Position numbers and translations under genes: made by a program. A model generated the notes under the pieces. That model was not told where the DNA came from, did no database searches, and saw nothing but the letters and a program-made list of their open reading frames with translations. DNA of 64,000 bases from Crossaster papposus (Eukaryota > Echinodermata > Asteroidea > Velatida > Solasteridae): NCBI GenBank assembly GCA_037893245.1, contig JBAIAA010000117.1, forward strand, positions 868,001-932,000, written 5' to 3'. Below, piece after piece: positions 23,723-37,587 of this stretch. Within the stretch, counting starts at the first letter, position 1, and the number at the start of each line of letters is the position of its first letter.

Positions 23723-26700
23723 CTACTTTAGCGCAGGTTGATGTTTGCTCCAGATGTGGCAATATTCCACATTATTCTTCTGCCGCTGCTGCTTCAGTAC
23801 AGGTTGATGTTGACTCAAGATGTGGCAATATTCCACCTTATTCTTCTCCTGCTGCTTCAGCCCAGGTTGATGTTGGCTCCAGATGTGACGACATTCCTGC
23901 TTCAGGGCAGGTTGATGTTCGCTCCAGATGTGGCAATATTCCACCTTATTCTTCTCCTGCTGCTTCAGGACAGGTTGATGTTCGCTCCAGTTGTGGCAAT
24001 ATTCCACTTTATTCGTCTCCTGCTGCTGCTTCAGCGCAGTTTGAGGTTGGCCCGAGATGTAGCAATATGCCACCTTATTCTTCTCCTGCTGCTTCAGCGC
24101 AGTTTGAGGTTGGCCCGGGATGTAGCAATATTCCATCTTATTCTTCTCCTGCTGCTTCAGCGCAGGTTGATGTTGGCTCCAGATGTGACGACATTCTTCT
24201 TCATTCTTCTGCTGCTGCTGCTTCAGTGCAGGTTGATGTTGTCTCCAGATGTAGTAATATTTCACCTTATTCTTCACCTGCTGCTTCGAACAGGTTGATG
24301 TTGGCTCCAGATGTGGCAATATTCCACCTTATTCTTCTCCTGCTGCTACTTCAGGGCAGGCCGATGGTGGCTCCAGATGTGGCAATATTCCACCTTATTC
24401 TTCTGCTGCTGCTACTTTAGCGCAGGTTGATGTTTGCTCCAGATGTGCCAATATTCCACCTTATTCTTCTGCCGCTGCTGCTTCAGTACAGGTTGAGGTT
24501 GACTCAAGATGTGGCAATATTCCACCTTATTCTTCTCCTGCTGCTTCAGCCCAGGTTGATGTTGGCTCCAGATGTGACGACATTCCTGCTTCAGGGCAGG
24601 TTGAGGTTCGCTCCAGATGTGGCAAGATTCCACCTTATTATTCTCCTGCTGCTTCAGGGCAGGTTAATGTTGGCCCCAGAAGTGGCAATATTCCACCTTA
24701 TTCTTCTCCTGCTGTTGCTTTAGCGCAGTTTGAGGTTGGCCCGAGATGTAGCAATATGCCACCTTATTCTTCTCCTGCTGCTTCAGCGCAGTTTGAGGTT
24801 GTCCCGGGATGTAGCAATATTCCACCTTATTCTTCTCCTGCTGCTTCAGCGCAGGTTGATGTTGGCTCCAGATGTGACGACATTCTTCTTCATTCTTCTG
24901 CTGCTGCTGCTTCAGTGCAGGTTGATGTTGGCTCCAGATGTAGTAATATTTCACCTTATTCTTCACCTGCTGCTTCGAACAGGTTGATGTTGGCTCCAGA
25001 TGTGGCAATATTCCACCTTATTCTTCTCCTGCTGCTTCAGAGCAGGTTGAAGTTGGCTCCAGATTTGGCAATAATCCACCTTATTCTTCTCCTGCTGCTT
25101 CAGGGCAGGTTCATGTTAGCTCCAGATGTGGCAATATTACACGTTATTCTTCTCTTGCTGCTGCTTTAGCGTAGTTTGAGGTTGGCCCGAGATGTAGCAA
25201 TATTCCACCTTATTCTTCTGCTGCTGCTGCTTCAGTACAGGTTGAAGTTGGCTCCAGATTTGGCAATAATCCACCTTATTCTTCTCCTGCTGCTTCAGGG
25301 CAGGTTCATGTTGGCTCCAGATGTGGCAATATTACACCTTATTCTTCTCCTGCTGCTGCTTCAGCGCAGTTTAAGGTTGGCTCGAGATGTGACAATATTC
25401 CACCTTGTTCTTCTCCTGCTGCTTCAGCGCAGACCGATGGTGGCTCCAGATGTGGCAATATTCCACCTTATTCTTCTGCTGCTGCTACTTTAGCGCAGGT
25501 TGATGTTTGCTCCAGATGTGGCAATATCCCACCTTATTCTTCTGCCGCTGCTGCTTCAGTACAGGTTGATGTTGACTCAAGATGTGGCAATATTCCACCT
25601 TATTCTTCTCCTGCTGCTTCAGCCCAGATTGATGTTGGCTCCAGATGTGACGACATTCCTGCTTCAGGGCAGGTTGAGGTTCGCTCCAGATGTGGCAAGA
25701 TTCCACCTTATTTTTCTCCTGCTGTTTCAGGGCAGGTTGATGTTGGCCCCAGAAGTGGCAATATTCCACCTTATTCTTCTCCTGCTGTTGCTTTAGCGCA
25801 GTTTGAGGTTGGCCCGAGATGTAGCAATATGCCACCTTATTCTTCTCCTGCTGCTTCAGCGCAGTTTTAGGTTGGCCCGGGATGTAGCAATATTCAACCT
25901 TATTCTTCTCCTGCTGCTTCAGCGCAGGTTGATGTTGGCTCCAGATGTGACGACATTCTTCTTCATTCTTCTGCTGCTGCTGCTTCAGTGCAGGTTGATG
26001 TTGGCTCCAGATGTAGTAATATTTCACCTTATTCTTCTCCTGCTGCTACTTTAGCGCAGGTTGATGTTTGCTCCAGATGTGGCAATATTCCACCTTATTC
26101 TTCTGCCGCTGCTGCTTCAGTACAGGTTGATGTTGACTCAAGATGTGGCAATATTCCACCTTATTCTTCTCCTGCTGCTTCAGCCCAGATTGATGTTGGC
26201 TCCATATGTGACGACATTCCTGCTTCAGGGCAGGTTGAGGTTCGCTCCAGATGTGGCAAGATTCCACCTTATTCTTCTCCTGCTGCTTCAGGGCAGGTTG
26301 ATGTTGGCCCCAGAAGTGGCAATATTCCACCTTATTCTTCTCCTGCTGTTGCTTTAGCGCAGTTTGAGGTTGGCCCGAGATGTAGCAATATGCCACCTTA
26401 TTCTTCTTCTGCTGCTTCAGCGCAGTTTTAGGTTGGCCCGGGATGTAGCAATATTCAACCTTATTCTTTTCCTGCTGCTTCAGCGCAGGTTGATGTTGGC
26501 TCCAGATGTGACGACATTCTTCTTCATTCTTCTGCTGCTGCTGCTTCAGTGCAGGTTGATGTTGGCTCCAGATGTAGTAATATTTCACCTTATTCTTCAC
26601 CTGCTGCTTCGAACAGGTTGATGTTTGCTCCAGATGTGGCAATATTCCACCTTATTCGTCTCCTGCTGCTTCAGCCCAGGTTGATGTTGGCTCCAGATTT

Positions 26701-27033
26701 GACGACATTCCTGCTTCAGGGCAGGTTGATGTTGGCCCCAGAAGTGGCAATATTCCACCTTATTCTTCTCCTGCTGTTGCTTTAGCGCAGTTTGAGGTTG
26801 GCCCGAGATGTAGCAATATGCCACCTTATTCTTCTCCTGCTGCTTCAGCGCAGTTTTAGGTTGGCCCGGGATGTAGCAATATTCAACCTTATTCTTCTCC
26901 TGCTTCTTCAGCGCAGGTTGATGTTGGCTCCAGATGTGACGACATTCTTCTTCATTCTTCTGCTGCTGCTGCTTCAGTGCAGGTTGATGTTGGCTCCAGA
27001 TGTAGTAATATTTCACCTTATTCTTCTCCTGCT
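23722..27033. repeat. 3,312-bp tandem duplication, copy 1
   Basis: Landmarks at 23738, 24427, 25500, 26061 and 26597 recur 3,312 bp downstream. Inside the copy, the module with the 45-bp monomer repeats at spacings of 689, 1073, 561 and 989 bp. The order of these spacings is the same in the second copy, which identifies the block as one amplified unit. Confidence 0.88.
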
Positions 27034-30000
27034 GCTACTTTAGCGCAGGTTGATGTTTGCTCCAGATGTGGCAATATTCCACCTTATTCTTCTGCCGCTG
27101 CTGCTTCAGTACAGGTTGATGTTGACTCAAGATGTGGCAATATTCCACCTTATTCTTCTCCTGCTGCTTCAGCCCAGGTTGATGTTGGCTCCAGATGTGA
27201 CGACATTCCTGCTTCAGGGCAGGTTGATGTTCGCTCCAGATGTGGCAATATTCCACCTTATTCTTCTCCTGCTGCTTCAGGACAGGTTGATGTTCGCTCC
27301 AGTTGTGGCAATATTCCACTTTATTCGTCTCCTGCTGCTGCTTCAGCGCAGTTTGAGGTTGGCCCGAGATGTAGCACTATGCCACCTTATTCTTCTCCTG
27401 CTGCTTCAGCGCAGTTTGAGGTTGGCCCGGGATGTAGCAATATTCCATCTTATTCTTCTCCTGCTGCTTCAGCGCAGGTTGATGTTGGCTCCAGATGTGA
27501 CGACATTCTTCTTCATTCTTCTGCTGCTGCTGCTTCAGTGCAGGTTGATGTTGTCTCCAGATGTAGTAATATTTCACCTTATTCTTCACCTGCTGCTTCG
27601 AACAGGTTGATGTTGGCTCCAGATGTGGCAATATTCCACCTTATTCTTCTCCTGCTGCTACTTCAGGGCAGGCCGATGGTGGCTCCAGATGTGGCAATAT
27701 TCCACCTTATTCTTCTGCTGCTGCTACTTTAGCGCAGGTTGATGTTTGCTCCAGATGTGCCAATATTCCACCTTATTCTTCTGCCGCTGCTGCTTCAGTA
27801 CAGGTTGAGGTTGACTCAAGATGTGGCAATATTCCACCTTATTCTTCTCCTGCTGCTTCAGCCCAGGTTGATGTTGGCTCCAGATGTGACGACATTCCTG
27901 CTTCAGGGCAGGTTGAGGTTCGCTCCAGATGTGGCAAGATTCCACCTTATTATTCTCCTGCTGCTTCAGGGCAGGTTAATGTTGGCCCCAGAAGTGGCAA
28001 TATTCCACCTTATTCTTCTCCTGCTGTTGCTTTAGCGCAGTTTGAGGTTGGCCCGAGATGTAGCAATATGCCACCTTATTCTTCTCCTGCTGCTTCAGCG
28101 CAGTTTGAGGTTGTCCCGGGATGTAGCAATATTCCACCTTATTCTTCTCCTGCTGCTTCAGCGCAGGTTGATGTTGGCTCCAGATGTGACGACATTCTTC
28201 TTCATTCTTCTGCTGCTGCTGCTTCAGTGCAGGTTGATGTTGGCTCCAGATGTAGTAATATTTCACCTTATTCTTCACCTGCTGCTTCGAACAGGTTGAT
28301 GTTGGCTCCAGATGTGGCAATATTCCACCTTATTCTTCTCCTGCTGCTTCAGAGCAGGTTGAAGTTGGCTCCAGATTTGGCAATAATCCACCTTATTCTT
28401 CTCCTGCTGCTTCAGGGCAGGTTCATGTTAGCTCCAGATGTGGCAATATTACACGTTATTCTTCTCTTGCTGCTGCTTTAGCGTAGTTTGAGGTTGGCCC
28501 GAGATGTAGCAATATTCCACCTTATTCTTCTGCTGCTGCTGCTTCAGTACAGGTTGAAGTTGGCTCCAGATTTGGCAATAATCCACCTTATTCTTCTCCT
28601 GCTGCTTCAGGGCAGGTTCATGTTGGCTCTAGATGTGGCAATATTACACCTTATTCTTCTCCTGCTGCTGCTTCAGCGCAGTTTAAGGTTGGCTCGAGAT
28701 GTGACAATATTCCACCTTGTTCTTCTCCTGCTGCTTCAGCGCAGACCGATGGTGGCTCCAGGTGTGGCAATATTCCACCTTATTCTTCTGCTGCTGCTAC
28801 TTTAGCGCAGGTTGATGTTTGCTCCAGATGTGGCAATATCCCACCTTATTCTTCTGCCGCTGCTGCTTCAGTACAGGTTGATGTTGACTCAAGATGTGGC
28901 AATATTCCACCTTATTCTTCTCCTGCTGCTTCAGCCCAGATTGATGTTGGCTCCAGATGTGACGACATTCCTGCTTCAGGGCAGGTTGAGGTTCGCTCCA
29001 GATGTGGCAAGATTCCACCTTATTTTTCTCCTGCTGTTTCAGGGCAGGTTGATGTTGGCCCCAGAAGTGGCAATATTCCACCTTATTCTTCTCCTGCTGT
29101 TGCTTTAGCGCAGTTTGAGGTTGGCCCGAGATGTAGCAATATGCCACCTTATTCTTCTCCTGCTGCTTCAGCGCAGTTTTAGGTTGGCCCGGGATGTAGC
29201 AATATTCAACCTTATTCTTCTCCTGCTGCTTCAGCGCAGGTTGATGTTGGCTCCAGATGTGACGACATTCTTCTTCATTCTTCTGCTGCTGCTGCTTCAG
29301 TGCAGGTTGATGTTGGCTCCAGATGTAGTAATATTTCACCTTATTCTTCTCCTGCTGCTACTTTAGCGCAGGTTGATGTTTGCTCCAGATGTGGCAATAT
29401 TCCACCTTATTCTTCTGCCGCTGCTGCTTCAGTACAGGTTGATGTTGACTCAAGATGTGGCAATATTCCACCTTATTCTTCTCCTGCTGCTTCAGCCCAG
29501 ATTGATGTTGGCTCCATATGTGACGACATTCCTGCTTCAGGGCAGGTTGAGGTTCGCTCCAGATGTGGCAAGATTCCACCTTATTCTTCTCCTGCTGCTT
29601 CAGGGCAGGTTGATGTTGGCCCCAGAAGTGGCAATATTCCACCTTATTCTTCTCCTGTTGTTGCTTTAGCGCAGTTTGAGGTTGGCCCGAGATGTAGCAA
29701 TATGCCACCTTATTCTTCTCCTGCTGCTTCAGCGCAGTTTTAGGTTGGCCCGGGATGTAGCAATATTCAACCTTATTCTTTTCCTGCTGCTTCAGCGCAG
29801 GTTGATGTTGGCTCCAGATGTGACGACATTCTTCTTCATTCTTCTGCTGCTGCTGCTTCAGTGCAGGTTGATGTTGGCTCCAGATGTAGTAATATTTCAC
29901 CTTATTCTTCACCTGCTGCTTCGAACAGGTTGATGTTTGCTCCAGATGTGGCAATATTCCACCTTATTCTTCTCCTGCTGCTTCAGCCCAGGTTGATGTT

Positions 30001-30345
30001 GGCTCCAGATTTGACGACATTCCTGCTTCAGGGCAGGTTGATGTTGGCCCCAGAAGTGGCAATATTCCACCGTATTCTTCTCCTGCTGTTGCTTTAGCGC
30101 AGTTTGAGATTGGCCCGAGATGTAGCAATATGCCACCTTATTCTTCTCCTGCTGCTTCAGCGCAGTTTTAGGTTGGCCCGGGATGTAGCAATATTCAACC
30201 TTATTCTTCTCCTGCTGCTTCAGCGCAGGTTGATGTTGGCTCCAGATGTGACGACATTCTTCTTCATTCTTCTGCTGCTGCTGCTTCAGTGCAGGTTGAT
30301 GTTGGCTCCAGATGTAGTAATATTTCACCTTATTCTTCTCCTGCT
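27034..30345. repeat. 3,312-bp tandem duplication, copy 2
   Basis: Adjacent to copy 1, with the same module order. Isolated differences include GATGTAGCACTATG near 27370 against GTAGCAATATG in copy 1, and CCTGTTGTTGC near 29655 against CCTGCTGTTGC. Its right part (from about 29.2 kb) was then reused in the next, 2,041-bp amplification. Confidence 0.88.
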
Positions 30346-33295
30346 GCTACTTTAGCGCAGGTTGATGTTTGCTCCAGATGTGGCAATATTCCACCTTATT
30401 CTTCTGCCGCTGCTGCTTCAGTACAGGTTGATGTTGACTCAAGATGTGGCAATATTCCACCTTATTCTTCTCCTGCTGCTTCAGCCCAGATTGATGTTGG
30501 CTCCATATGTGACGACATTCCTGCTTCAGGGCAGGTTGAGGTTCGCTCCAGATGTGGCAAGATTCCACCTTATTCTTCTCCTGCTGCTTCAGGGCAGGTT
30601 GATGTTGGCCCCAGAAGTGGCAATATTCCACCTTATTCTTCTCCTGCTGTTGCTTTAGCGCAGTTTGAGGTTGGCCCGAGATGTAGCAATATGCCACCTT
30701 ATTCTTCTCCTGCTGCTTCAGCGCAGTTTTAGGTTGGCCCGGGATGTAGCAATATTCAACCTTATTCTTTTCCTGCTGCTTCAGCGCAGGTTGATGTTGG
30801 CTCCAGATGTGACGACATTCTTCTTCATTCTTCTGCTGCTGCTGCTTCAGTGCAGGTTGATGTTGGCTCCAGATGTAGTAATATTTCACCTTATTCTTCA
30901 CCTGCTGCTTCGAACAGGTTGATGTTTGCTCCAGATGTGGCAATATTCCACCTTATTCTTCTCCTGCTGCTTCAGCCCAGGTTGATGTTGGCTCCAGATT
31001 TGACGACATTCCTGCTTCAGAGCAGGTTGAGGTTCGCTCCAGATGTGGCAAGCTTCCACCTTATTCTTCTCCTGCTGATTCAGGGCAGGTTGATGTTGGC
31101 CCCAGAAGTGGCAATATTCCACCTTATTCTTCCCCTGCTGTTGCTTTAGCGCAGTTTGAGGTTGGCCCGAGATATAGAAATATGCCACCTTATTTTTCTC
31201 CTGCTGCTTCAGCGCAGTTTGAGGTTGGCCCGGGATGTAGCAATATTCCACCTTATTCTTCTCCTGCTGCTTCAGCGCAGGTTGATGTTGGCTCCAGATG
31301 TGACGACATTCTTCTTCATTCTTCTGCTGCTGCTGCTTCAGTGCAGGTTGATGTTGGCTCCAGATGTAGTAATATTTCACCTTATTCTTCTCCTGCTGCT
31401 ACTTTAGCGCAGGTTGATGTTTGCTCCAGATGTGGCAATATTCCACCTTATTCTTCTGCCGCTGCTGCTTCAGTACAGGTTGATGTTGACTCAAGATGTG
31501 GCAATATTCCACCTTATTCTTCTCCTGCTGCTTCAGCCCAGATTGATGTTGGCTCCATATGTGACGACATTCCTGCTTCAGGGCAGGTTGAGGTTCGCTC
31601 CAGATGTGGCAAGATTCCACCTTATTCTTCTCCTGCTGCTTCAGGGCAGGTTGATGTTGGCCCCAGAAGTGGCAATATTCCACCTTATTCTTCTCCTGCT
31701 GTTGCTTTAGCGCAGTTTGAGGTTGGCCCGAGATGTAGCAATATGCCACCTTATTCTTCTCCTGCTGCTTCAGCGCAGTTTTAGGTTGGCCCGGGATGTA
31801 GCAATATTCAACCTTATTCTTTTCCTGCTGCTTCAGCGCAGGTTGATGTTGGCTCCAGATGTGACGACATTCTTCTTCATTCTTCTGCTGCTGCTGCTTC
31901 AGTGCAGGTTGATGTTGGCTCCAGATGTAGTAATATTTCACCTTATTCTTCACCTGCTGCTTCGAACAGGTTGATGTTTGCTCCAGATGTGGCAATATTC
32001 CACCTTATTCTTCTCCTGCTGCTTCAGCCCAGGTTGATGTTGGCTCCAGATTTGACGACATTCCTGCTTCAGGGCAGGTTGATGTTGGCCCCAGAAGTGG
32101 CAATATTCCACCTTATTCTTCTCCTGCTGTTGCTTTAGCGCAGTTTGAGGTTGGCCCGAGATGTAGCAATATGCCACCTTATTCTTCTCCTGCTGCTTCA
32201 GCGCAGTTTTAGGTTGGCCCGGGATGTAGCAATATTCAACCTTATTCTTCTCCTGCTGCTTCAGCGCAGGTTGATGTTGGCTCCAGATGTGACGACATTC
32301 TTCTTCATTCTTCTGCTGCTGCTGCTTCAGTGCAGGTTGATGTTGGCTCCAGATGTAGTAATATTTCACCTTATTCTTCTCCTGCTGCTACTTTAGCGCA
32401 GGTTGATGTTTGCTCCAGATGTGGCAATATTCCACCTTATTCTTCTGCCGCTGCTGCTTCAGTACAGGTTGATGTTGACTCAAGATGTGGCAATATTCCA
32501 CCTTATTCTTCTCCTGCTGCTTCAGCCCAGATTGATGTTGGCTCCATATGTGACGACATTCCTGCTTCAGGGCAGGTTGAGGTTCGCTCCAGATGTGGCA
32601 AGATTCCACCTTATTCTTCTCCTGCTGCTTCAGGGCAGGTTGATGTTGGCCCCAGAAGTGGCAATATTCCACCTTATTCTTCTCCTGCTGTTGCTTTAGC
32701 GCAGTTTGAGGTTGGCCCGAGATGTAGCAATATGCCACCTTATTCTTCTCCTGCTGCTTCAGCGCAGTTTTAGGTTGGCCCGGGATGTAGCAATATTCAA
32801 GCTTATTCTTTTCCTGCTGCTTCAGCGCAGGTTGATGTTGGCTCCAGATGTGACGACATTCTTCTTCATTCTTCTGCTGCTGCTGCTTCAGTGCAGGTTG
32901 ATGTTGGCTCCAGATGTAGTAATATTTCACCTTATTCTTCACCTGCTGCTTCGAACAGGTTGATGTTTGCTCCAGATGTGGCAATATTCCACCTTATTCT
33001 TCTCCTGCTGCTTCAGCCCAGGTTGATGTTGGCTCCAGATTTGACGACATTCCTGCTTCAGGGCAGGTTGAGGTTCGCTCCAGATGTGGCAAGATTCCAC
33101 CTTATTCTTCTCCTGCTGATTCAGGGCAGGTTGATGTTGGCCCCAGAAGTGGCAATATTGCACCTTATTCTTCCCCTGCTGTTGCTTTAGCGCAGTTTGA
33201 GGTTGGCCCGAGATATAGAAATATGCCACCTTATTTTTCTCCTGCTGCTTCAGCGCAGTTTGAGGTTGGCCCGGGATGTAGCAATATTCCACCTT
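29214..33295. repeat. 2,041-bp tandem duplication (29214-31254 and 31255-33295)
   Basis: Landmarks at 29358, 29909, 30347 and 30898 recur at 31399, 31950, 32388 and 32939, always 2,041 bp apart. Each copy is made of a 989-bp module plus a 1,052-bp module. The left edge is set by ATTCAACC (29208) against ATTCCACC (31249). It overlaps the second 3,312-bp copy, so it is the later event or used its end. Confidence 0.85.
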
Positions 33296-33603
33296 ATTCT
33301 TCTCCTGCTGCTTCAGCGCAGGTTGATGTTGGCTCCAGATGTGACGACATTCTTCTTCATTCTTCTGCTGCTGCTGCTTCAGTGCAGGTTGATGTTGGCT
33401 CCAGATGTAGTAATATTTCACCTTATTCTTCACCTGCTGCTTCGAACAGGTTGATGTTGGCTCCAGATGTGGCAATATTCCACCTTATTCTTCTCCTGCT
33501 GCTTCAGAGCAGGTTGAAGTTGGCTCCAGATTTGGCAATAATCCACCTTATTCTTCTCCTGCTGATTCAGGGCAGGTTCGTGTTGGCTCCAGATGTGACA
33601 ATA

Positions 33604-34660
33604 TTACACATTATTCTTCTCTTGCTGCTGCTTTAGCGTAGTTTGAGGTTGGCCCGAGATGTAGCAATATTCCACCTTATTCTTCTGCTGCTGCTGCTTC
33701 AGTACAGGTTGATGATGACTCAAGATGTGGCAATATTCCACCTTATTATTCTCCTGCTGCTTCAGAGCAGGTTGATGTTGGCTCCAGATGTGGCAATAAT
33801 CCACCTTATTCTTCTCCTGCTGCTTCAGGGCATGTTCATGTTGGCTCCAGATGTGGCAATATTATACCTTATTCTTATCTTGCTGCTGCTTTAGCGTAGT
33901 TTGAGGTTGGCCCGAGATGTAGCAATATTCCACCTTATTCTTCTGCTGCTGCTGCTTCAGCGCAGGTTGATGTTGGCTCCAGATGTGGCAATATTCCACC
34001 TTATTCTTCTCCTGCTGCTTCAGAGCAGGTTGAAGTTGGCTCCAGATTTGGCAATAATCCACCTTATTCTTCTCCTGCTGCTTCAGGGCAGGTTCATGTT
34101 AGCTCCAGATGTGACAATATTACACATTATTCTTCTCTTGCTGCTGCCATAGGGTAGTTTGAGGTTGGCCCGAGATGTAGCAATATTCCACCTTATTCTT
34201 CTGCTGCTGCTGCTTCAGTACAGGTTGATGTTGACTCAAGATGTGGCAATATTCCACCTTATTATTCTCCTGCTGCTTCAGAGCAGGTTGATGTTGGCTC
34301 CAGATGTGGCAATAATCCACCTTATTCTTCTCCTGCTGCTTCAGGGCAGGTTCATGTTGGCTCCAGATGTGGCAATATTATACCTTATTCTTATCTTGCT
34401 GCTGCTTTAGCGTAGTTTGAGGTTGGCCCGAGATGTAGCAATATTCCACCTTATTCTTCTGCTGCTGCTGCTTCAGTGCAGGTTGATGTTGGCTCCAGAT
34501 GTAGTAATATTTCACCTTATTCTTCACCTGCTGCTTCGAACAGGTTGATGTTGGCTCCAGATGTGGCAATATTCCACCTTATTCTTCTCCTTCTGCTTCA
34601 GGGCAGATTCATGTTGGCTCCAGATGTGGCAATAATCCACCTTATTCTTCTCCTGCTGCT
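33604..34660. repeat. 516-bp higher-order repeat, two copies
   Basis: Landmarks at 33604, 33643 and 33862 recur at 34120, 34159 and 34378. The unit is about eight monomers and includes TTAGCGTAGTTTGAGG (TAG in the VDVG frame). The second copy has GCCATAGGGTAG in place of GCTTTAGCGTAG near 34146-34157. Confidence 0.78.
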
Positions 34661-36180
34661 TCAGGGCAGGTTCATGTTGGCTCCAGATGTGGCAATATTA
34701 CACGTTATTCTTCTCTTGCTGCTGCTTTAGCGTAGTTTGAGGTTGGCCCGAGATGTAGCAATACTTCACTTTATTCTTCTCCTGCTGCTTCGAACAGGTT
34801 CATGTTGGCTCCAGATGTGGCAATATTCCACCTTATTCTTCTCATGCTGCTTCAGGGCAGGTTGATGTTCGCTCCAGATGTGACGACATTCCTGCTTCAG
34901 GGCAGGTTGAGGTTCGCTCCAGATGTGGCAAGATTCCACCTTATTCTTCTCCTGCTGCTTCAGGGCAGAGAGATGTTGGCCCCAGAAGTGGCAATATTCC
35001 ACCTTATTCTTCTCCTGCTGCTGCTTCAGCGCAGTTTGAGGTTGGCTCGAGATGTGACAATATTCCACCTTGTTCTTCTCCTGCTGCTTCAGCGCAGGTT
35101 GATGTTGGCTCCAGATATGGCAATAATCCACCTTATTCTTCTCCTGCTGCTACTTCAGGGCAGGCCGATGGTGGCTCCAGATGTGGCAATATTCCACCTT
35201 ATTCTTCTGCTGCTGCTACTTTAGCGCAGGTTGATGTTTGCTCCAGATGTGGCAATATTCCACCTTATTCTTCTGCTGCTGCTGCTTCAGTACATGTTGA
35301 TGTTGACTCAAGATGTGGCAATATTCCACCTTATTCTTCTCCTGCTGCTTCAGCCCAGGTTGATGTTGGCTCCAGATCTGACGACATTCCTGCTTCAGGG
35401 CAGGTTGATGTTCGCTCCAGATGTGGCAATATTCCACCTTATTCTTCTCCTGCTGCTTCAGGACAGGTTGATGTTCGCTCCAGTTGTGGCAATATTCCAC
35501 TTTATTCGTCTCCTGCTGCTGCTTTAGCGCAGTTTGAGGTTGGCCCGGGATGTAGCAATATTCCATCTTATTCTTCTCCTGCTGCTTCAGCGCAGGTTGA
35601 TGTTGGCTCCAGATGTGACGACATTCTTCTTCATTCTTCTGCTGCTGCTGCTTCAGTGCAGGTTGATGTTGTCTCCAGATGTAGTAATATTTCACCTTAT
35701 TCTTCACCTGCTGCTTCGAACAGGTTGATGTTGGCTCCAGATGTGGCAATATTCCACCTTATTCTTCTCCTGCTGCTACTTCAGGGCAGGCCGATGGTGG
35801 CTCCAGATGTGGCAATATTCAACCTTATTCTTCTGCTGCTGCTACTTTAGCGCAGGTTGATGTTTGCTCCAGATGTGGCAATATTCCACCTTATTCTTCT
35901 GCCGCTGCTGCTTCAGTACAGGTTGATGTTGACTCAAGATGTGGCAATATTCCACCTTATTCTTCTCCTGCTGCTTCAGCCCAGATTGATGTTGGCTCCA
36001 GATGTGACGACATTCCTGCTTCAGGGCAGGTTGAGGTTCGCTCCAGATGTGGCAAGATTCCACCTTATTCTTCGCCTGCTGCTTCAGGGCAGGTTGATGT
36101 TGGCCCCAGAAGTGGCAATATTCCACCTTATTCTTCTCCTGCTGTTGCTTTAGCGCAGTTTGAGGTTGGCCCGAGATGTA
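34660..36180. repeat. Region C monomers without a clear local duplication
   Basis: The monomers here are of region C type, including 45-bp units near 34.9, 35.38 and 36.0 kb. I could not fix a tandem higher-order period for the stretch itself. Parts resemble modules near 23.7-24.4 kb and 27.0-27.7 kb. I see nothing other than satellite. Confidence 0.7.
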
Positions 36181-37340
36181 GCAATATGCCACCTTATTCT
36201 TCTCCTGCTGCTTCAGCGCAGTATTAGGTTGGCCCGGGATGTAGCAATATTCAACCTTATTCTCTCCTGCTGCTTCAGCGCAGGTTGATGTTAGCTCCAG
36301 ATGTGACGACATTCTTCTTCATTCTTCTGCTGCTGCTGCTTCAGTGCAGGTTGATGTTGGCTCCAGATGTAGTAATATTTCACCTTATTCTTCACCTGCT
36401 GCTTCGAACAGGTTGATGTTGGCTCCAGATGTGGCAATATTCCACCTTATTCTTCTGCCGCTGCTGCTTCAGTACAGGTGGAGGTTGACTCAAGATGTGG
36501 CAATATTCCACCTTATTCTTCTCCTGCTGCTTCAGCCCAGGTTGATGTTGGTTCCAGATGTGACGACATTCCTGCTTCAGGGCAGGTTGAGGTTCGCTCC
36601 AGATGTGGCAAGATTCCACCTTATTCTTCTCCTGCTGCGTCAGGGCAGGTTGATGTTGGCCCCAGAAGTGGCAATATTCCACCTTATTCTTCTCCTGCTG
36701 TTGCTTTAGCGCAGTTTGAGGTTGGCCCGAGATGTAGCAATATGCCACCTTATTCTTCTCCTGCTGCTTCAGCGCAGTTTTAGGTTGGCCCGGGATGTAG
36801 CAATATTCAACCTTATTCTCTCCTGCTGCTTCAGCGCAGGTTGATGTTAGCTCCAGATGTGACGACATTCTTCTTCATTCTTCTGCTACTGCTGCTTCAG
36901 TGCAGGTTGATGTTGGCTCCAGATGTAGTAATATTTCACCTTATTCTTCACCTGCTGCTTCGAACAGGTTGATGTTGGCTCCAGATGTGGCAATATTCCA
37001 CCTTATTCTTCTGCCGCTGCTGCTTCAGTACAGGTGGAGGTTGACTCAAGATGTGGCAATATTCCACCTTATTCTTCTCCTGCTGCTTCAGCCCAGGTTG
37101 ATGTTGGTTCCAGATGTGACGACATTCCTGCTTCAGGGCAGGTTGAGGTTCGCTCCAGATGTGGCAAGATTCCACCTTATTCTTCTCCTGCTGCTTCAGG
37201 GCAGGTTGATGTTGGCCCCAGAAGTGGCAATATTCCACCTTATTCTTCTCCTGCTGTTGCTTTAGCGCAGTTTGAGGTTGGCCCGAGATGTAGCAATATG
37301 CCACCTTATTCTTCTCCTGCTGCTTCAGCGCAGTTTGAGG
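36180..37340. repeat. 556-bp higher-order repeat, two copies
   Basis: Landmarks at 36291, 36344, 36392 and 36478 recur at 36847, 36900, 36948 and 37034, 556 bp apart. Both copies share a rare 1-bp deletion (TTATTCTCTCCTGCTG near 36257 and 36813) and GTTAGCTCC, so they come from one recent event. The left copy has CAGTATTAG where the right has CAGTTTTAG. Confidence 0.82.
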
Positions 37341-37587
37341 TTGGCCCGGGATGTAGCAATATTCCACCTTATTCTTCTCCTGCTGCTTCAGCGCAGGTTG
37401 ATGTTGGCTCCAGATGTGACGACATTCTTCTTCATTCTTCTGCTGCTGCTGCTTCAGTGCAGGTTGATGTTGGCTCCAGATGTAGTAATATTTCACCTTA
37501 TTCTTCACCTGCTGCTTCGAACAGGTTGATGTTTGCTCCAGATGTGGCAATATTCCACCTTATTCTTCTGCCGCTGCTGCTTCAGTA

